DNA of 64,000 nucleotides from DATIXJ01 sp963714795 (GTDB lineage: Bacteria; Bacteroidota; Ignavibacteria; UBA10030; SZUA-254): NCBI GenBank assembly GCA_963714795.1, contig CAVQPS010000007.1:124001-188000 (forward strand), written 5' to 3'. A program made the translations under genes and the position numbers. The notes beneath the pieces were generated by a model. The model was not told where the DNA came from. It saw nothing but the letters and a program-made list of their open reading frames with translations, and searched no databases. This document shows positions 8,682 through 17,658 of the stretch, one piece after another; position 1 is the first letter of the stretch, and the number at the start of each line of letters is the position of its first letter.

Positions 8682-9691
8682 TATGAGAGATTATTGATGA
8701 TGGCTTTTGCCATTTCAACCGTCCCGACAGAATTGACGGGATTCAGGTCGCGGGTAACAAAGCGGAGCTCTTTGACAGTTTTGGCGACTGCGGATTCGAT
8801 TTTATGTGCGGCATCGGATTCGCCGATATGTCTCAACATCATTGCAGAAGCGAGGATCAAGGCGCTCGGATTTGCAAGATTCTTTCCGGCAATATCCGGT
8901 GCGCTTCCATGAACTGCTTCGAAAATTGACGCGTGAGCACCAATGTTTGCCCCCGGTGCCATACCCAGCCCGCCGACCAGACCGGAACAGAGATCGGATA
9001 ATATATCGCCGAATAAATTTGTCGTTACAATGACATCGAACTGCTGCGGATTCATAACCAGTTGCATGCACATATTATCGATGATTTTATCATTGGTCTG
9101 AATTTCCGGATATTCTTCGGCCATTGCTTTCCCGATCCCTAAAAAAAGTCCGCCGGTAAATTTTAAGATATTGGCTTTATGAACGATCGTGACTTTCTTC
9201 CGGTTGTTTTTCTTCGCGTACTCAAATGCATAGCGGAGAATTCGTTCGGATCCGGATCGTGTAACAACCCCGATCGTTTCAGCGGCGCTTTTTGCCGGAT
9301 CGATATAATGTTCAATGCCGGAATAAAATTCTTCCGTGTTTTCCCGGAACACGATCATGTCGAGATTTTTCCAGTGTGTCGGTATTCCTTCAAAAGATTT
9401 TGAAGGACGAAAATTAACGTACAAATCAAATTCTTTCCGCAGTGCTACGTTGACACTTCGGAATCCTGTGCCGATCGGAGTCGTCAACGGTCCTTTGAGG
9501 GCGATATGGTTACGCTGGATAGATTCGATGACATGTTGGGGTAGGGGATCTTTGTATTTATCAATTGCAGGAATACCGGCTTCATGTTCTTCCCACTGAA
9601 TTTTTACACCGGTTGCTTCAATAACTGCCAGTGCTGCCTTTGAAATTTCAGGGCCTATGCCATCTCCCGGAATTAATGTTATTGTTGTCAT
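8681..9691 (-). CDS. NAD-type isocitrate/isopropylmalate dehydrogenase family protein
   Basis: 336 aa, the short form of the beta-decarboxylating dehydrogenase family, starting with ITLIPGDGIGPEI. The substrate loop reads TTPIGTGFRSVNVALRKEFDLYVNFRP, with the S-x5-R pattern of isocitrate dehydrogenases rather than that of LeuB. VFRENTEEFYSGIEH is the second signature. The metal-binding region is FGDILSDL and the nucleotide site is FEAVHGSAPDIAGKNLANP. It most likely makes 2-oxoglutarate in the TCA cycle, though homoisocitrate activity cannot be excluded. It starts 87 nt after the tyrA stop with no clear terminator between, so it may be read from the aromatic operon. Its own terminator follows. 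Confidence 0.88.
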   Translation of the reverse strand: MTTITLIPGDGIGPEISKAALAVIEATGVKIQWEEHEAGIPAIDKYKDPLPQHVIESIQRNHIALKGPLTTPIGTGFRSVNVALRKEFDLYVNFRPSKSFEGIPTHWKNLDMIVFRENTEEFYSGIEHYIDPAKSAAETIGVVTRSGSERILRYAFEYAKKNNRKKVTIVHKANILKFTGGLFLGIGKAMAEEYPEIQTNDKIIDNMCMQLVMNPQQFDVIVTTNLFGDILSDLCSGLVGGLGMAPGANIGAHASIFEAVHGSAPDIAGKNLANPSALILASAMMLRHIGESDAAHKIESAVAKTVKELRFVTRDLNPVNSVGTVEMAKAIINNLS

Positions 9692-9778
9692 TTTTTGGAC
9701 GATGAAAGATTGATGTTTTGGATATTTAATGTACGCAAATATTCAATATGCTTCAAACCGGAAAATGATGACGGGAAT

Positions 9779-10510
9779 TCAACGTCCGGGAAGTGTTGAA
9801 GCAAGATTTCGAAATTGTCGAATAATGTTATCAGGTATGCGATGTGTGAAGCGGTTATAACGATACATATCGCGAAACAGTTGTCTTGAGTCGTTCATAC
9901 TCGCCGAAGCTATGTGCTGCAGGAATTTGTAATTTTCGGTCGAAATGATTTTGCCCGGTGGTAAAAGTTTGGATATCCCTCTTCCCACAAATTGTGTGAG
10001 AAAAAGAGTTTCCGCCATCAATCGGTCATGTTCACGCGGGTTCATGATAAAAGTATCCATGCCGGTTGTGTGCAAAGCATGTACGATTTTACGAAATTGT
10101 GATGCGGGAATCCGTCCGGGGCATAATACGATCGGTTTGCCATTCAATGTTTTCCCGACGCTGTCGGGACCGAATAACGGATGAGTCCCGAGAATATATG
10201 CATGCCCGGGAAGGATCTTCTTCATCCATTGAATCGGAGGATCTTTGACGGAACATACGTCGATGACAAGTGTTTTCGGTTGAAGAAACGGCGCGATCGT
10301 TGTAAGAAGTGATTTGAATGATCCTATCGGTACAGCAAGAATAATGATTTTCCTTTTCATCGCTTCGCGTAATGAGAGGCGGTGAATTCCCCTCTCAAGG
10401 TGAACGGATTTGTGTATCTCCAGAATGCCGACAGAAAATATCCGTTTGAGATTATGAGCAATGAGCGAACCGAATCTTCCATATCCAACGATAGTAACTT
10501 CTTGTTTCAT
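9779..10510 (-). CDS. tyrA: Prephenate dehydrogenase
   Basis: 243 aa, NAD(P)-dependent oxidative decarboxylation of prephenate to 4-hydroxyphenylpyruvate, the tyrosine branch. The N-terminal Rossmann motif is VTIVGYGRFGSLIA. The centre has VIDVCSVKDPP and ILGTHPLFGPDSVG, with the conserved H, P and G of the family, then MNPREHDRLMAETLFLTQFVG. It is short for the family (usually 270-300 aa), with a compact C-terminus and no ACT domain, so it may lack tyrosine feedback. The start overlaps the aroC stop by 4 nt (ATGA). It is the last gene of the aromatic supraoperon. Confidence 0.9.
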   Translation of the reverse strand: MKQEVTIVGYGRFGSLIAHNLKRIFSVGILEIHKSVHLERGIHRLSLREAMKRKIIILAVPIGSFKSLLTTIAPFLQPKTLVIDVCSVKDPPIQWMKKILPGHAYILGTHPLFGPDSVGKTLNGKPIVLCPGRIPASQFRKIVHALHTTGMDTFIMNPREHDRLMAETLFLTQFVGRGISKLLPPGKIISTENYKFLQHIASASMNDSRQLFRDMYRYNRFTHRIPDNIIRQFRNLASTLPGR

Positions 10511-11844
10511 GCCAGTCGCTGGGCAGTGCGTGATTCCCGAAAAACGATCCGGTAAATATCACGGACAAATTGCCGGTCAAGGCCGGTATCCTGCAGAAGA
10601 GCAAATCTTTTTTTCATGATTTCTTTTTCTCGCCGGGGATTGGCAATCGGATGACGATGAAGTTTTTTCCACTGCCCGATTTCGCGAACAAGTTCATGTC
10701 GCTGGGAAAGCAGGAGGATCAGCATATCGTCAAGCAGATCGATTTCTTTTCGAATGAGACCGGATGTCGTTGCTTTCTTCAGAAAGGATTGACGCAGAAG
10801 GTGATCGGCGATGACAAGTGAAATCATGGACTCCACCACCGGCACAACCCGCGGGCATAAACAGGGATCATGCCTTCCCTCGACTGTAATGGTTCTTTTC
10901 CGTCCGCGGGTATCGACCGTTTGTTGTGATTTTGGAATAGACGACGGAGGTTTGACGGCAACCCGGATAATAATATCTTCACCGTTCGATATTCCTCCGA
11001 GAATTCCGCCGGCAAAATTTGTTTTTGTCTTTATCGCTCCGCTTTTTTTATCTTTCAAAAATTCATCATTATGTTCACTCCCTTTCATGCGCGCGGCAGA
11101 GAATCCGGAGCCGATTTCAAAACCTTTGGTTGCGGGAATCGACATCAATGCTTTTGCCAGATCTGCTTCGAGTTTATCGAAGACCGGTTCGCCGAGTCCT
11201 GCCGGACATCCCCGAACAACGGCTTCAACTATTCCGCCAAGAGAATCTCCTTCTTTTTTTACTTTCAGAATCATTTTTTCCATTTTCTTGGCAACCGCCG
11301 GATCGGGACAACGAACGGAATTTTTTTCTATCTGAGAAAAATCTATTGTCTTCGCAACCAACGACCCCACGGATTTTGTGTATGCTGTGACATGAATGCC
11401 GTTCCTGTTGAGAATTTTTTTTGCGATGGCTCCGGCCGCAACCCGCCCCGCAGTTTCCCTGCCCGATGATCGTCCTCCGCCGCGGTAATCCTGAATTCCA
11501 TATTTTGACAAATACGTAAACCCTGCATGCCCCGGCCGGAAAAGGTCTTTAATGGCATCGTACGCTTTTGAATTTTGATCGGTATTCCAGATAAGAAGGC
11601 AAACCGGTGTCCCGAGCGTTTTTCCTTCAAAAACTCCGCTGAGAATATGGACGCGGTCAGCTTCACTCCGCGGCGTCGTGATAGAGCTTTGTCCCGGTCT
11701 GCGGCGATCGAGTTCTTTTTGAATATCCGATTCCGCGATCGGTACATTCGGACGAACGCCATCAATCAGAACTCCCACGGCTTTTCCGTGGCTCTCACCG
11801 AATGTCGTAATTTTAAACAATGAACCGAGTGAATTTCCTGCCAT
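10507..11844 (-). CDS. aroC: Chorismate synthase fused to chorismate mutase
   Basis: 445 aa. Residues ~1-355 are chorismate synthase (EPSP to chorismate, FMN-dependent): TTFGESHGKAVGVLIDG, DRRRPGQSSITTPRSE, YGIQDYRGGGRSSGRETAGRVA and NGEDIIIRVAVKPPSSI. The last ~85 residues are an AroQ-type chorismate mutase (IRKEIDLLDDMLILLLSQRHELVREIGQWK...REKEIMKKRF), which makes prephenate. The fusion covers two consecutive steps and directly precedes tyrA. I chose the ATG at 11842-11844 (MAGNSLGSLFK) because AAGGAC lies ~10 nt upstream and family proteins begin there. A longer frame runs back to 11910 but overlaps aroA. The stop overlaps tyrA by 4 nt. Confidence 0.93.
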   Translation of the reverse strand: MAGNSLGSLFKITTFGESHGKAVGVLIDGVRPNVPIAESDIQKELDRRRPGQSSITTPRSEADRVHILSGVFEGKTLGTPVCLLIWNTDQNSKAYDAIKDLFRPGHAGFTYLSKYGIQDYRGGGRSSGRETAGRVAAGAIAKKILNRNGIHVTAYTKSVGSLVAKTIDFSQIEKNSVRCPDPAVAKKMEKMILKVKKEGDSLGGIVEAVVRGCPAGLGEPVFDKLEADLAKALMSIPATKGFEIGSGFSAARMKGSEHNDEFLKDKKSGAIKTKTNFAGGILGGISNGEDIIIRVAVKPPSSIPKSQQTVDTRGRKRTITVEGRHDPCLCPRVVPVVESMISLVIADHLLRQSFLKKATTSGLIRKEIDLLDDMLILLLSQRHELVREIGQWKKLHRHPIANPRREKEIMKKRFALLQDTGLDRQFVRDIYRIVFRESRTAQRLA

Positions 11845-11849
11845 GAAAA

Positions 11850-13121
11850 TTATTGTCCTTCGAGTTTTTGAAATTCTTTCCAGAAATCCGGAAAAGATTT
11901 TTTTACGCAATCCGGGTTTTTTATTGTCACACCGTTGATGCGCAGCCCCGCGATTGCAAATGCCATTGCGATCCGGTGATCGTTATACGTTTCGATTTCG
12001 GTTCCATGAAGTTGTTTCGGATGAATCGCCATGGTGTCGTCAGCAACTTCGACACGGGCGCCGAGTTTTGTCAGCTCACGTGCGATGGCGGTTAAACGGT
12101 TGGTTTCTTTATACTGAAGATGTGCGATGTTATAAATCGTCGTCGGTCCTTCGGAAAACGCTGCGACAACCGCCAGTGCCGGTACACAGTCGGGGATTTG
12201 ATTCATATCGATGTCGATACCACGAAGCAAGCCGCCCTGAATCTCGATAGTATTATCGGATGTCGTGACAGAACAACCCATTTCCGACAGAATATCGAAA
12301 AATTTCACATCCCCTTGCAGCGATTCGCGCGAAAGATGAGGTATTCTGACTTTTCCGCCGGCAATTGCTGCCGCTGCCGCGAAATATGTTGCGGCAGATG
12401 CGTCGCCCTCAATTGCAAAATCATGACCGATGTAATGTTGGTTGTGATCAATACGAAAAAGCTTCATATCAACATCATCAAATATCGCTCCGAAGGAGCG
12501 CATCACATGTAACGTCATATCGATATACGGCAGGGAACTGATTTTTCCTTTGACACGAATCGAAGTCGGACGTTTTGCATATGGCGCCGCCAATAAAAGA
12601 GCAGAAAGATATTGACTGCTTGTCGAGGCATCAAGTTCGATTGTCCCGCCGGTAAAATTACCGCCATGAATTTTCACGGGCGGATTTCCGTTGTTACTGG
12701 TACATTTTATTCCGGCAGTTTTTAATGCGGCAAGCAAATCATTCATCGGCCGTTGTTGCATCTGCGAGTCGCCGCTGATTTCAGTCGTCCCGGGCGCGAT
12801 AGCGGCAAACCCGGAAAGAAATCGCATCGCCGTCCCCGCATTGCCGACGAAAATTTCTTTCGACGGTGCTTGTAATGTTCCTCCGGAACCGGAAATTTCG
12901 ATAAACCCCTTGTGTCGTTTGAGTTGTATGCCGAATTCCGGTAACGCGTCAATTAAATATTGAGAATCCTCGCTTTGCGATGGATTTAAAATTTTTGACG
13001 GTCCATCGGCAAGAGCCGCGGCAATCAGGGCACGATTGGTATAACTCTTCGACGGGGGGATGTGAACCACCGCATTGAGTTTGGATATTGGATGAATTGT
13101 CCTCACGGATTCCTCATTCAT
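11850..13121 (-). CDS. aroA: 3-phosphoshikimate 1-carboxyvinyltransferase (EPSP synthase)
   Basis: 423 aa, adds enolpyruvyl from PEP to shikimate-3-phosphate. The N-terminal motif is IPPSKSYTNRALIAAALADG with the active-site lysine. Next come VGNAGTAMRFLSGF (PEP-binding loop) and the DSQMQQRPMNDLL shikimate site with the conserved QxRP pattern. DGDASAATYFAA-type residues (IEGDASAATYF) and KETNRLTAI and NDHRIAMAFA follow. Start overlaps the aroDE stop by 4 nt (ATGA); 5 nt separate its stop from aroC. No shikimate kinase gene (aroK) is present in the window, so that step must be encoded elsewhere. Confidence 0.95.
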   Translation of the reverse strand: MNEESVRTIHPISKLNAVVHIPPSKSYTNRALIAAALADGPSKILNPSQSEDSQYLIDALPEFGIQLKRHKGFIEISGSGGTLQAPSKEIFVGNAGTAMRFLSGFAAIAPGTTEISGDSQMQQRPMNDLLAALKTAGIKCTSNNGNPPVKIHGGNFTGGTIELDASTSSQYLSALLLAAPYAKRPTSIRVKGKISSLPYIDMTLHVMRSFGAIFDDVDMKLFRIDHNQHYIGHDFAIEGDASAATYFAAAAAIAGGKVRIPHLSRESLQGDVKFFDILSEMGCSVTTSDNTIEIQGGLLRGIDIDMNQIPDCVPALAVVAAFSEGPTTIYNIAHLQYKETNRLTAIARELTKLGARVEVADDTMAIHPKQLHGTEIETYNDHRIAMAFAIAGLRINGVTIKNPDCVKKSFPDFWKEFQKLEGQ

Positions 13122-14545
13122 ACCATCGCCCTCATAAACAGTTGCGATTGAATGGAAGCTTGCCGCTCAAATAATTCTTCACCGGTAATGACGGAACAAC
13201 CGGCCATTCTTGCCTGGCGAACCAATTTCGTTATCGGCGGTGTGTAGACCGCATCAAGAACGATCATTTTCCTGCTGAGAAATTGTTTCGGAACAAGGGA
13301 ATACGGCGAAGAATTGTTGCCGGTCATCCCGACGGATGTGGCATTCATCAGAATATCACAGCGATGCAGACAAATGTTTCCTAATAAGTCCCATTGACAG
13401 GAGAATTCCCGTGCCAGCGATTCAGCTTTTTTTTGTGAGCGCCCCAGCACCGTCACAACAGCGCCATGGGATACTGCTGCACAGATCATCGCCCGTGCCG
13501 TACCGCCGGTTCCCATAATGAGAACATGTTTTCCTTTGAGAGAGGTTCGTCGGTTGAGCACATCAATCAATGCCATATAATCCGTGTTATAGCCGATAAA
13601 TTTATTTTTCTTTTTTATGATTGTATTGATACTGCGAAGAGAAGCGACGTCCGGATCAATTGAATCGAGAAATGGAATGATACGTTCTTTCAGCGGCATC
13701 GTGACACTCAGTCCTGTGACAAGATCGGAAAATGTATGCCAGAATTTTGTAAGATCATCAACGAGAAAATTGAGATAGACAGCATCGAGCTTTTTTTCAT
13801 GGAACCGTTTATTGTGAAAATAAATTCCCCGGCTTTGCCTGACCGGATTGCCGATCAGGCCGAAAATTTTTGTCCGATGGGAAATGTTTTCAACATGAAA
13901 TATCGTATTCAAATCGGAAACAGTCAACTGCCCCGGTCCGGTTTTCGCAAGATCTCCAATTCCGCCAAACGATAAAAAACTGCCGAATTTTCCGTCGATA
14001 ATTCTGGTTGCCTCGCCGTATTCTCCCATGCAAATTCCAACGACCGGCTGACGGTCTTTTCGCGCCTGTCGTAAAACATCGAACATGATTTTGTTGTCTG
14101 AAATCCCGTTCGCTGTTGTTGCCAGTTTGATAATTCCTGCACGCGTCTTTCTGCAACGATGATAGACAGCGGAAAGATGCTTCGGTGTTCTTTGGAAATT
14201 ATGATATGAGCAAATCAGTCTCCGCCGGTCATAGTTATCAAGGAATTTTGCAAAAAATGCTAAGCCCCATCGTAATTCGATATCGGCATATTCAGCTCCG
14301 AGATCGAGAGCACGCGAAAGAATCAAGGCCTGTTGATGTGCCGTTCCACGGAATTTTCCACCCTCATCCCACCGGCGATTCGTGATGATGACCCGAGGAC
14401 GCGGGGAAGTGAGCAATTTTTCCATATCGAGATCGCGAATATGATCGACCCGGACCTCGACAAGATCGAATTGTTTCTTGAGGAGTCGAAGCTGGTTGAC
14501 CGTTTCTCCCATTGAGTGTAAGGCTAATGACGGACAAACTTTCAT
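13118..14545 (-). CDS. aroDE: Bifunctional type I 3-dehydroquinate dehydratase / shikimate dehydrogenase
   Basis: 475 aa with two domains. Residues 1-~215 are a type I dehydroquinase barrel: VEVRVDHI, ICSYHNFQRTP with the catalytic His, and IIKLATTANGISDN with the Schiff-base lysine. Residues ~230-475 are shikimate dehydrogenase: KIFGLIGNPVRQSR, GLSVTMPLKERI with the catalytic lysine, GYNTDYMA with the catalytic Asp, and the NADP loop LIMGTGGTARAM. The usual SPxIHN motif reads SRGIYFHN. Such AroD-AroE fusions are known in plants and chlamydiae as well as some FCB bacteria. It is coupled to aroB and aroA by 4-nt overlaps on both sides. Confidence 0.93.
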   Translation of the reverse strand: MKVCPSLALHSMGETVNQLRLLKKQFDLVEVRVDHIRDLDMEKLLTSPRPRVIITNRRWDEGGKFRGTAHQQALILSRALDLGAEYADIELRWGLAFFAKFLDNYDRRRLICSYHNFQRTPKHLSAVYHRCRKTRAGIIKLATTANGISDNKIMFDVLRQARKDRQPVVGICMGEYGEATRIIDGKFGSFLSFGGIGDLAKTGPGQLTVSDLNTIFHVENISHRTKIFGLIGNPVRQSRGIYFHNKRFHEKKLDAVYLNFLVDDLTKFWHTFSDLVTGLSVTMPLKERIIPFLDSIDPDVASLRSINTIIKKKNKFIGYNTDYMALIDVLNRRTSLKGKHVLIMGTGGTARAMICAAVSHGAVVTVLGRSQKKAESLAREFSCQWDLLGNICLHRCDILMNATSVGMTGNNSSPYSLVPKQFLSRKMIVLDAVYTPPITKLVRQARMAGCSVITGEELFERQASIQSQLFMRAMV

Positions 14546-15615
14546 GAAATAACAGTGCTCAATGTTTTCGTCGAAACCGGTATGTCGATGATCGCTTTTC
14601 CGATCGTCGTGAGGAGCGTGTAATACACAATGCCCTCGCGATTTTTTTTATCAAACGAAATGACGGGTAACAATTTCCGTAATGTATACGACGGCGTTAT
14701 TTCCGTGGGAAGCTGACATCGGTCGAGTAGCGATTGTAACCGAAAGACATCCGTGAGAGCAAGGCCGGTTGTTCGGGTGGAAAGTTTCGCCTCTGCCATC
14801 ATCCCGATCGAAATGGCTTCGCCATGATGGAGACGAAAATGTGAAAGAGATTCAATCGCATGACCGATGGTATGTCCGAAATTAAGGATTTTTCTCGGAC
14901 CGGATTCGCGCTCATCGTTCTGTACGACATTTCTTTTCAACTCACAGCATCGTTTAATCATGCTTATGAGAACTGTATGATCGCGATCCAAAATCTTTCG
15001 ATGATTCCGTTCGATATCATTGAAGAAATCGGCGTCAAGAATGGCACCATATTTTATAACTTCCGCTAATCCACTCCGAAATTCCCTTTCAGGAAGTGTT
15101 CCGAGTACGGAAGGATCGATATAAACCTGACGAGGTTGATAGAATGCCCCGATTAAATTTTTCCCCCGAGGATGGTTGATGGCGACTTTTCCGCCGACAC
15201 TGCTGTCGACTTGCGCGAGAAGCGATGTCGGAATTTGAACGAGTGGAACTCCCCGAAACAACGAAGCCGCAACAAATCCGGCAAGATCGCCGATCATGCC
15301 GCCACCAAGAGCGATGATGACTGAATGGCGGTCGGCATGGAGTTGCAGTAATTTATTTTCCAGCCGGTCTTTTATCTTTCGGGATTTACTTTTTTCTCCG
15401 GCCGGAACAACAATCATATAACGAGAAGATAGATTCAGGGCAAGAGACAGTTTTTTCCCATACAACGGACCGATATGAGAATCCGTAATGATAAATTTTT
15501 TCGAACCGGGAAATCGCCGATGGATATCTTTTGCAGCTTCTGTTAAGGATATGCCGATCTGAATATCATACGAAAAATTGTCTTTGGGGATGTTGACCCG
15601 TAGTATCCGCTTCAT
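14542..15615 (-). CDS. aroB: 3-dehydroquinate synthase
   Basis: 357 aa, NAD- and metal-dependent cyclisation of DAHP to 3-dehydroquinate. Diagnostic motifs are VPAGEKSKS, IALGGGMIGDLAGFVAA, RGVPLVQIPTSLLAQVDSSVGGKVAINHPRGKNLIGAFYQP, and the metal-binding LNFGHTIGHAIE...HHGEAISIGM. The start is 9 nt after the reconstituted trpA stop codon (15625-15627), which supports trpA being a real, translated upstream gene. The stop overlaps aroDE by 4 nt. Confidence 0.95.
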   Translation of the reverse strand: MKRILRVNIPKDNFSYDIQIGISLTEAAKDIHRRFPGSKKFIITDSHIGPLYGKKLSLALNLSSRYMIVVPAGEKSKSRKIKDRLENKLLQLHADRHSVIIALGGGMIGDLAGFVAASLFRGVPLVQIPTSLLAQVDSSVGGKVAINHPRGKNLIGAFYQPRQVYIDPSVLGTLPEREFRSGLAEVIKYGAILDADFFNDIERNHRKILDRDHTVLISMIKRCCELKRNVVQNDERESGPRKILNFGHTIGHAIESLSHFRLHHGEAISIGMMAEAKLSTRTTGLALTDVFRLQSLLDRCQLPTEITPSYTLRKLLPVISFDKKNREGIVYYTLLTTIGKAIIDIPVSTKTLSTVIS

Positions 15616-15624
15616 ATTTGTTAA

Positions 15625-16441
15625 CTATATTTTTGACTCGTCGGTGCGATGGTTGAGTGCATTTGCAAAAGATGTAACGAAATTTTGAACTTCTTCAATA
15701 ATACGATTCTGCGGAATCGTTTGCAATTTTTTGATGAGAGCGCTGCCGATAATGACCCCATCGCATAATGTCGCTCATTTCCTTTGCGTCGTTCGGTGTG
15801 CTAATGCCGAATCCGGCCAACATCGGATTAAGGCTGACATGTTTTCGAGCGCGACGAAGAAATATTTTTGCTTGATCCGCAATGTCGGTTCGCATTCCGG
15901 TCACTCCTGCAACTGAAACGCAATAGAGAAATCCTGTCGATGCCTGGTCTAACCGGTGCAATCGTTCATCCGGAGTTGTGGGTGATGCAAGAAAAATAGA
16001 TGCGATTCCTGATTGTGCAGTATGATTTCGGTATTCCTGGCTTTCTTCGAGTGGAAGGTCGGGAATGATGACACCGTCGATTCCGTATTCTGCAGATGTT
16101 TGGATAAATTTCTGAAGGCCGAATGCAAATATCGGATTTGCGTATCCCATCAATACCAAAGGAATGTCGGTTTGCCTTCTCATTTCCTTTGCCATGGTCA
16201 ATGTTTTCGCAAGCGTTATACCGTTGCGCAATGCTTGTTCGGAACTCATTTGAATTGTCGGCCCGTCCGCGATCGGATCTGAGAATGGAATTCCGATTTC
16301 GATGAGATCCGCTCCGGATTCTGCCAACGCGGTGACAAGAGGAATGGTACTTTCAATTGTCGGATAACCGGCAGTAATGAAAAAAGAAAGAGCTTTTCTC
16401 CCTTGTTGTTTACATTGCCGCAACCGGTCTGCAATTCTCAT
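15625..16441 (-). CDS. trpA: Tryptophan synthase alpha subunit, interrupted by a +1 frameshift near its 3' end
   Basis: Cleaves indole-3-glycerol phosphate and passes indole to TrpB. The first ~225 residues are intact (ITAGYPTIESTIPLVTALAESGADLIEIGIPFSDPIADGPTIQ, PDLPLEES, VAGVTGMR). The annotated frame then loses homology after SDIM and stops at 15695. If one base near 15766 is skipped, the sequence continues as SDICDGVIIGSALIKK, the conserved phosphate-binding strand, and ends at a TAG at 15625-15627. The rebuilt protein is 271 aa, normal for TrpA. The start overlaps the trpB stop by 4 nt. The lesion is a single extra base: sequencing error, recent mutation or recoding cannot be separated from sequence alone. 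Confidence 0.92.
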
Positions 16442-17658
16442 GAGGCATTCTGATTATGTTCGGAATTGCTCAACGCAGCGGTAATCGTTTCGACATCTTT
16501 TTCTCCGCGTCCGGAAAGATTGACAATCACAATTTCATGTTCATTCGTTTTCGGCATCAAATATTCGAGATAGGCAAGAGCGTGAGAAGATTCCAATGCC
16601 GGAAGGATTCCTTCTAACCGTAAAAGGGTAGAGCATGCGCGTAATGCTTCTTCATCCGTCACGGAAACATATTGTACGCGAGCGGATTCTTTGAGATAAC
16701 TATGTTCCGGACCGACGCCGGGATAGTCGAGTCCGGCTGAAATAGAATGCGCCGGCTGAACTTGCCCGTCTTCATTTTGCAAGAGATAACTGAAGGATCC
16801 ATGAAGAATACCCGGAGAGCCTGCTGTCAATGTCGCGGCGTGCTTGCCGCTTGCTATGCCGCATCCTGCGGCTTCCACGCCAATCATCGCTGCCTTGTCG
16901 TTCAAAAAATCGAAAAACAATCCGATAGCATTGCTTCCTCCGCCGACACATGCAACCAGATAATCCGGCAATCGATGTTCTTCGCCGAGTATTTGTTGTC
17001 GTGTTTCTTTTCCGATTATCGATTGAAAATCTCTGACGATCATCGGATACGGATGGGGACCGACAACAGATCCGATCACATAAAAGGTGTCTTGGACGTT
17101 TGTCACCCAATCTCTCAACGCTTCATTTGTCGCGTCTTTCAGCGTGCATGTCCCCGAAGATACCGGAATAACTTCAGCACCCAATAAACGCATCCGCGTG
17201 ACGTTGATTTCCTGACGTGACATATCTTCCGTACCCATGTAGACGAAACATGGTAATCCCATCAATGCGGCAGCAGTGGCTGTTGCAACACCATGTTGTC
17301 CGGCCCCGGTTTCTGCAATGATCCGTTTTTTGCCGATTTGCTTTGCAAGAAGAATTTGTCCGATGGCGTTATTGATTTTATGAGCGCCGGTATGACAAAG
17401 ATCTTCGCGTTTGAGGTAGATTTTTCCCCGTCCATAATGCCCGGTGAGCCGGCTTGCAAAATATAACGGAGTCGGTCGTCCGACATAATTTTTAAGAAGA
17501 TTGTCCAGAGAAGATCGAAACGAAGAATCATTCTTGATCTGTTTGTACGTTCGTTCAAGGTCATCAAGAGCGGAAAAAAGAGTTTCCGGGACAAACCTGC
17601 CGCCGAATTTTCCAAAATGCCCCAGCGCGTCGGGCATTTGTTCAGCTTGAAAATTCAT
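16438..17658 (-). CDS. trpB: Tryptophan synthase beta subunit
   Basis: 406 aa, PLP-dependent condensation of indole with serine. Key motifs are GRFVPETLFSALDDLE, GRPTPLYFA, KREDLCHTGAHKINNAIGQ (PLP lysine in HKINN), ETGAGQHGVATATAAAL, the phosphate-binding CVGGGSNAIG, and SAGLDYPGVGPEHSYL. It is of the TrpB1 type that pairs with TrpA. It overlaps aroF and trpA by 4 nt each, so it is translationally coupled. The frame is intact. Confidence 0.97.
   Translation of the reverse strand: MNFQAEQMPDALGHFGKFGGRFVPETLFSALDDLERTYKQIKNDSSFRSSLDNLLKNYVGRPTPLYFASRLTGHYGRGKIYLKREDLCHTGAHKINNAIGQILLAKQIGKKRIIAETGAGQHGVATATAAALMGLPCFVYMGTEDMSRQEINVTRMRLLGAEVIPVSSGTCTLKDATNEALRDWVTNVQDTFYVIGSVVGPHPYPMIVRDFQSIIGKETRQQILGEEHRLPDYLVACVGGGSNAIGLFFDFLNDKAAMIGVEAAGCGIASGKHAATLTAGSPGILHGSFSYLLQNEDGQVQPAHSISAGLDYPGVGPEHSYLKESARVQYVSVTDEEALRACSTLLRLEGILPALESSHALAYLEYLMPKTNEHEIVIVNLSGRGEKDVETITAALSNSEHNQNAS

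Noticed and set aside
10507..11910. Longer aroC start at 11910.
   Set aside because: The extra 22 residues have no homology and overlap the aroA 3' end. The ATG at 11844 has a ribosome site and matches family N-termini.
15695..16441. Taking the 248-aa trpA frame as complete.
   Set aside because: Its last ~20 residues have no homology, while the alternative frame restores the conserved DGVIIGSALIKK segment and a stop next to aroB.
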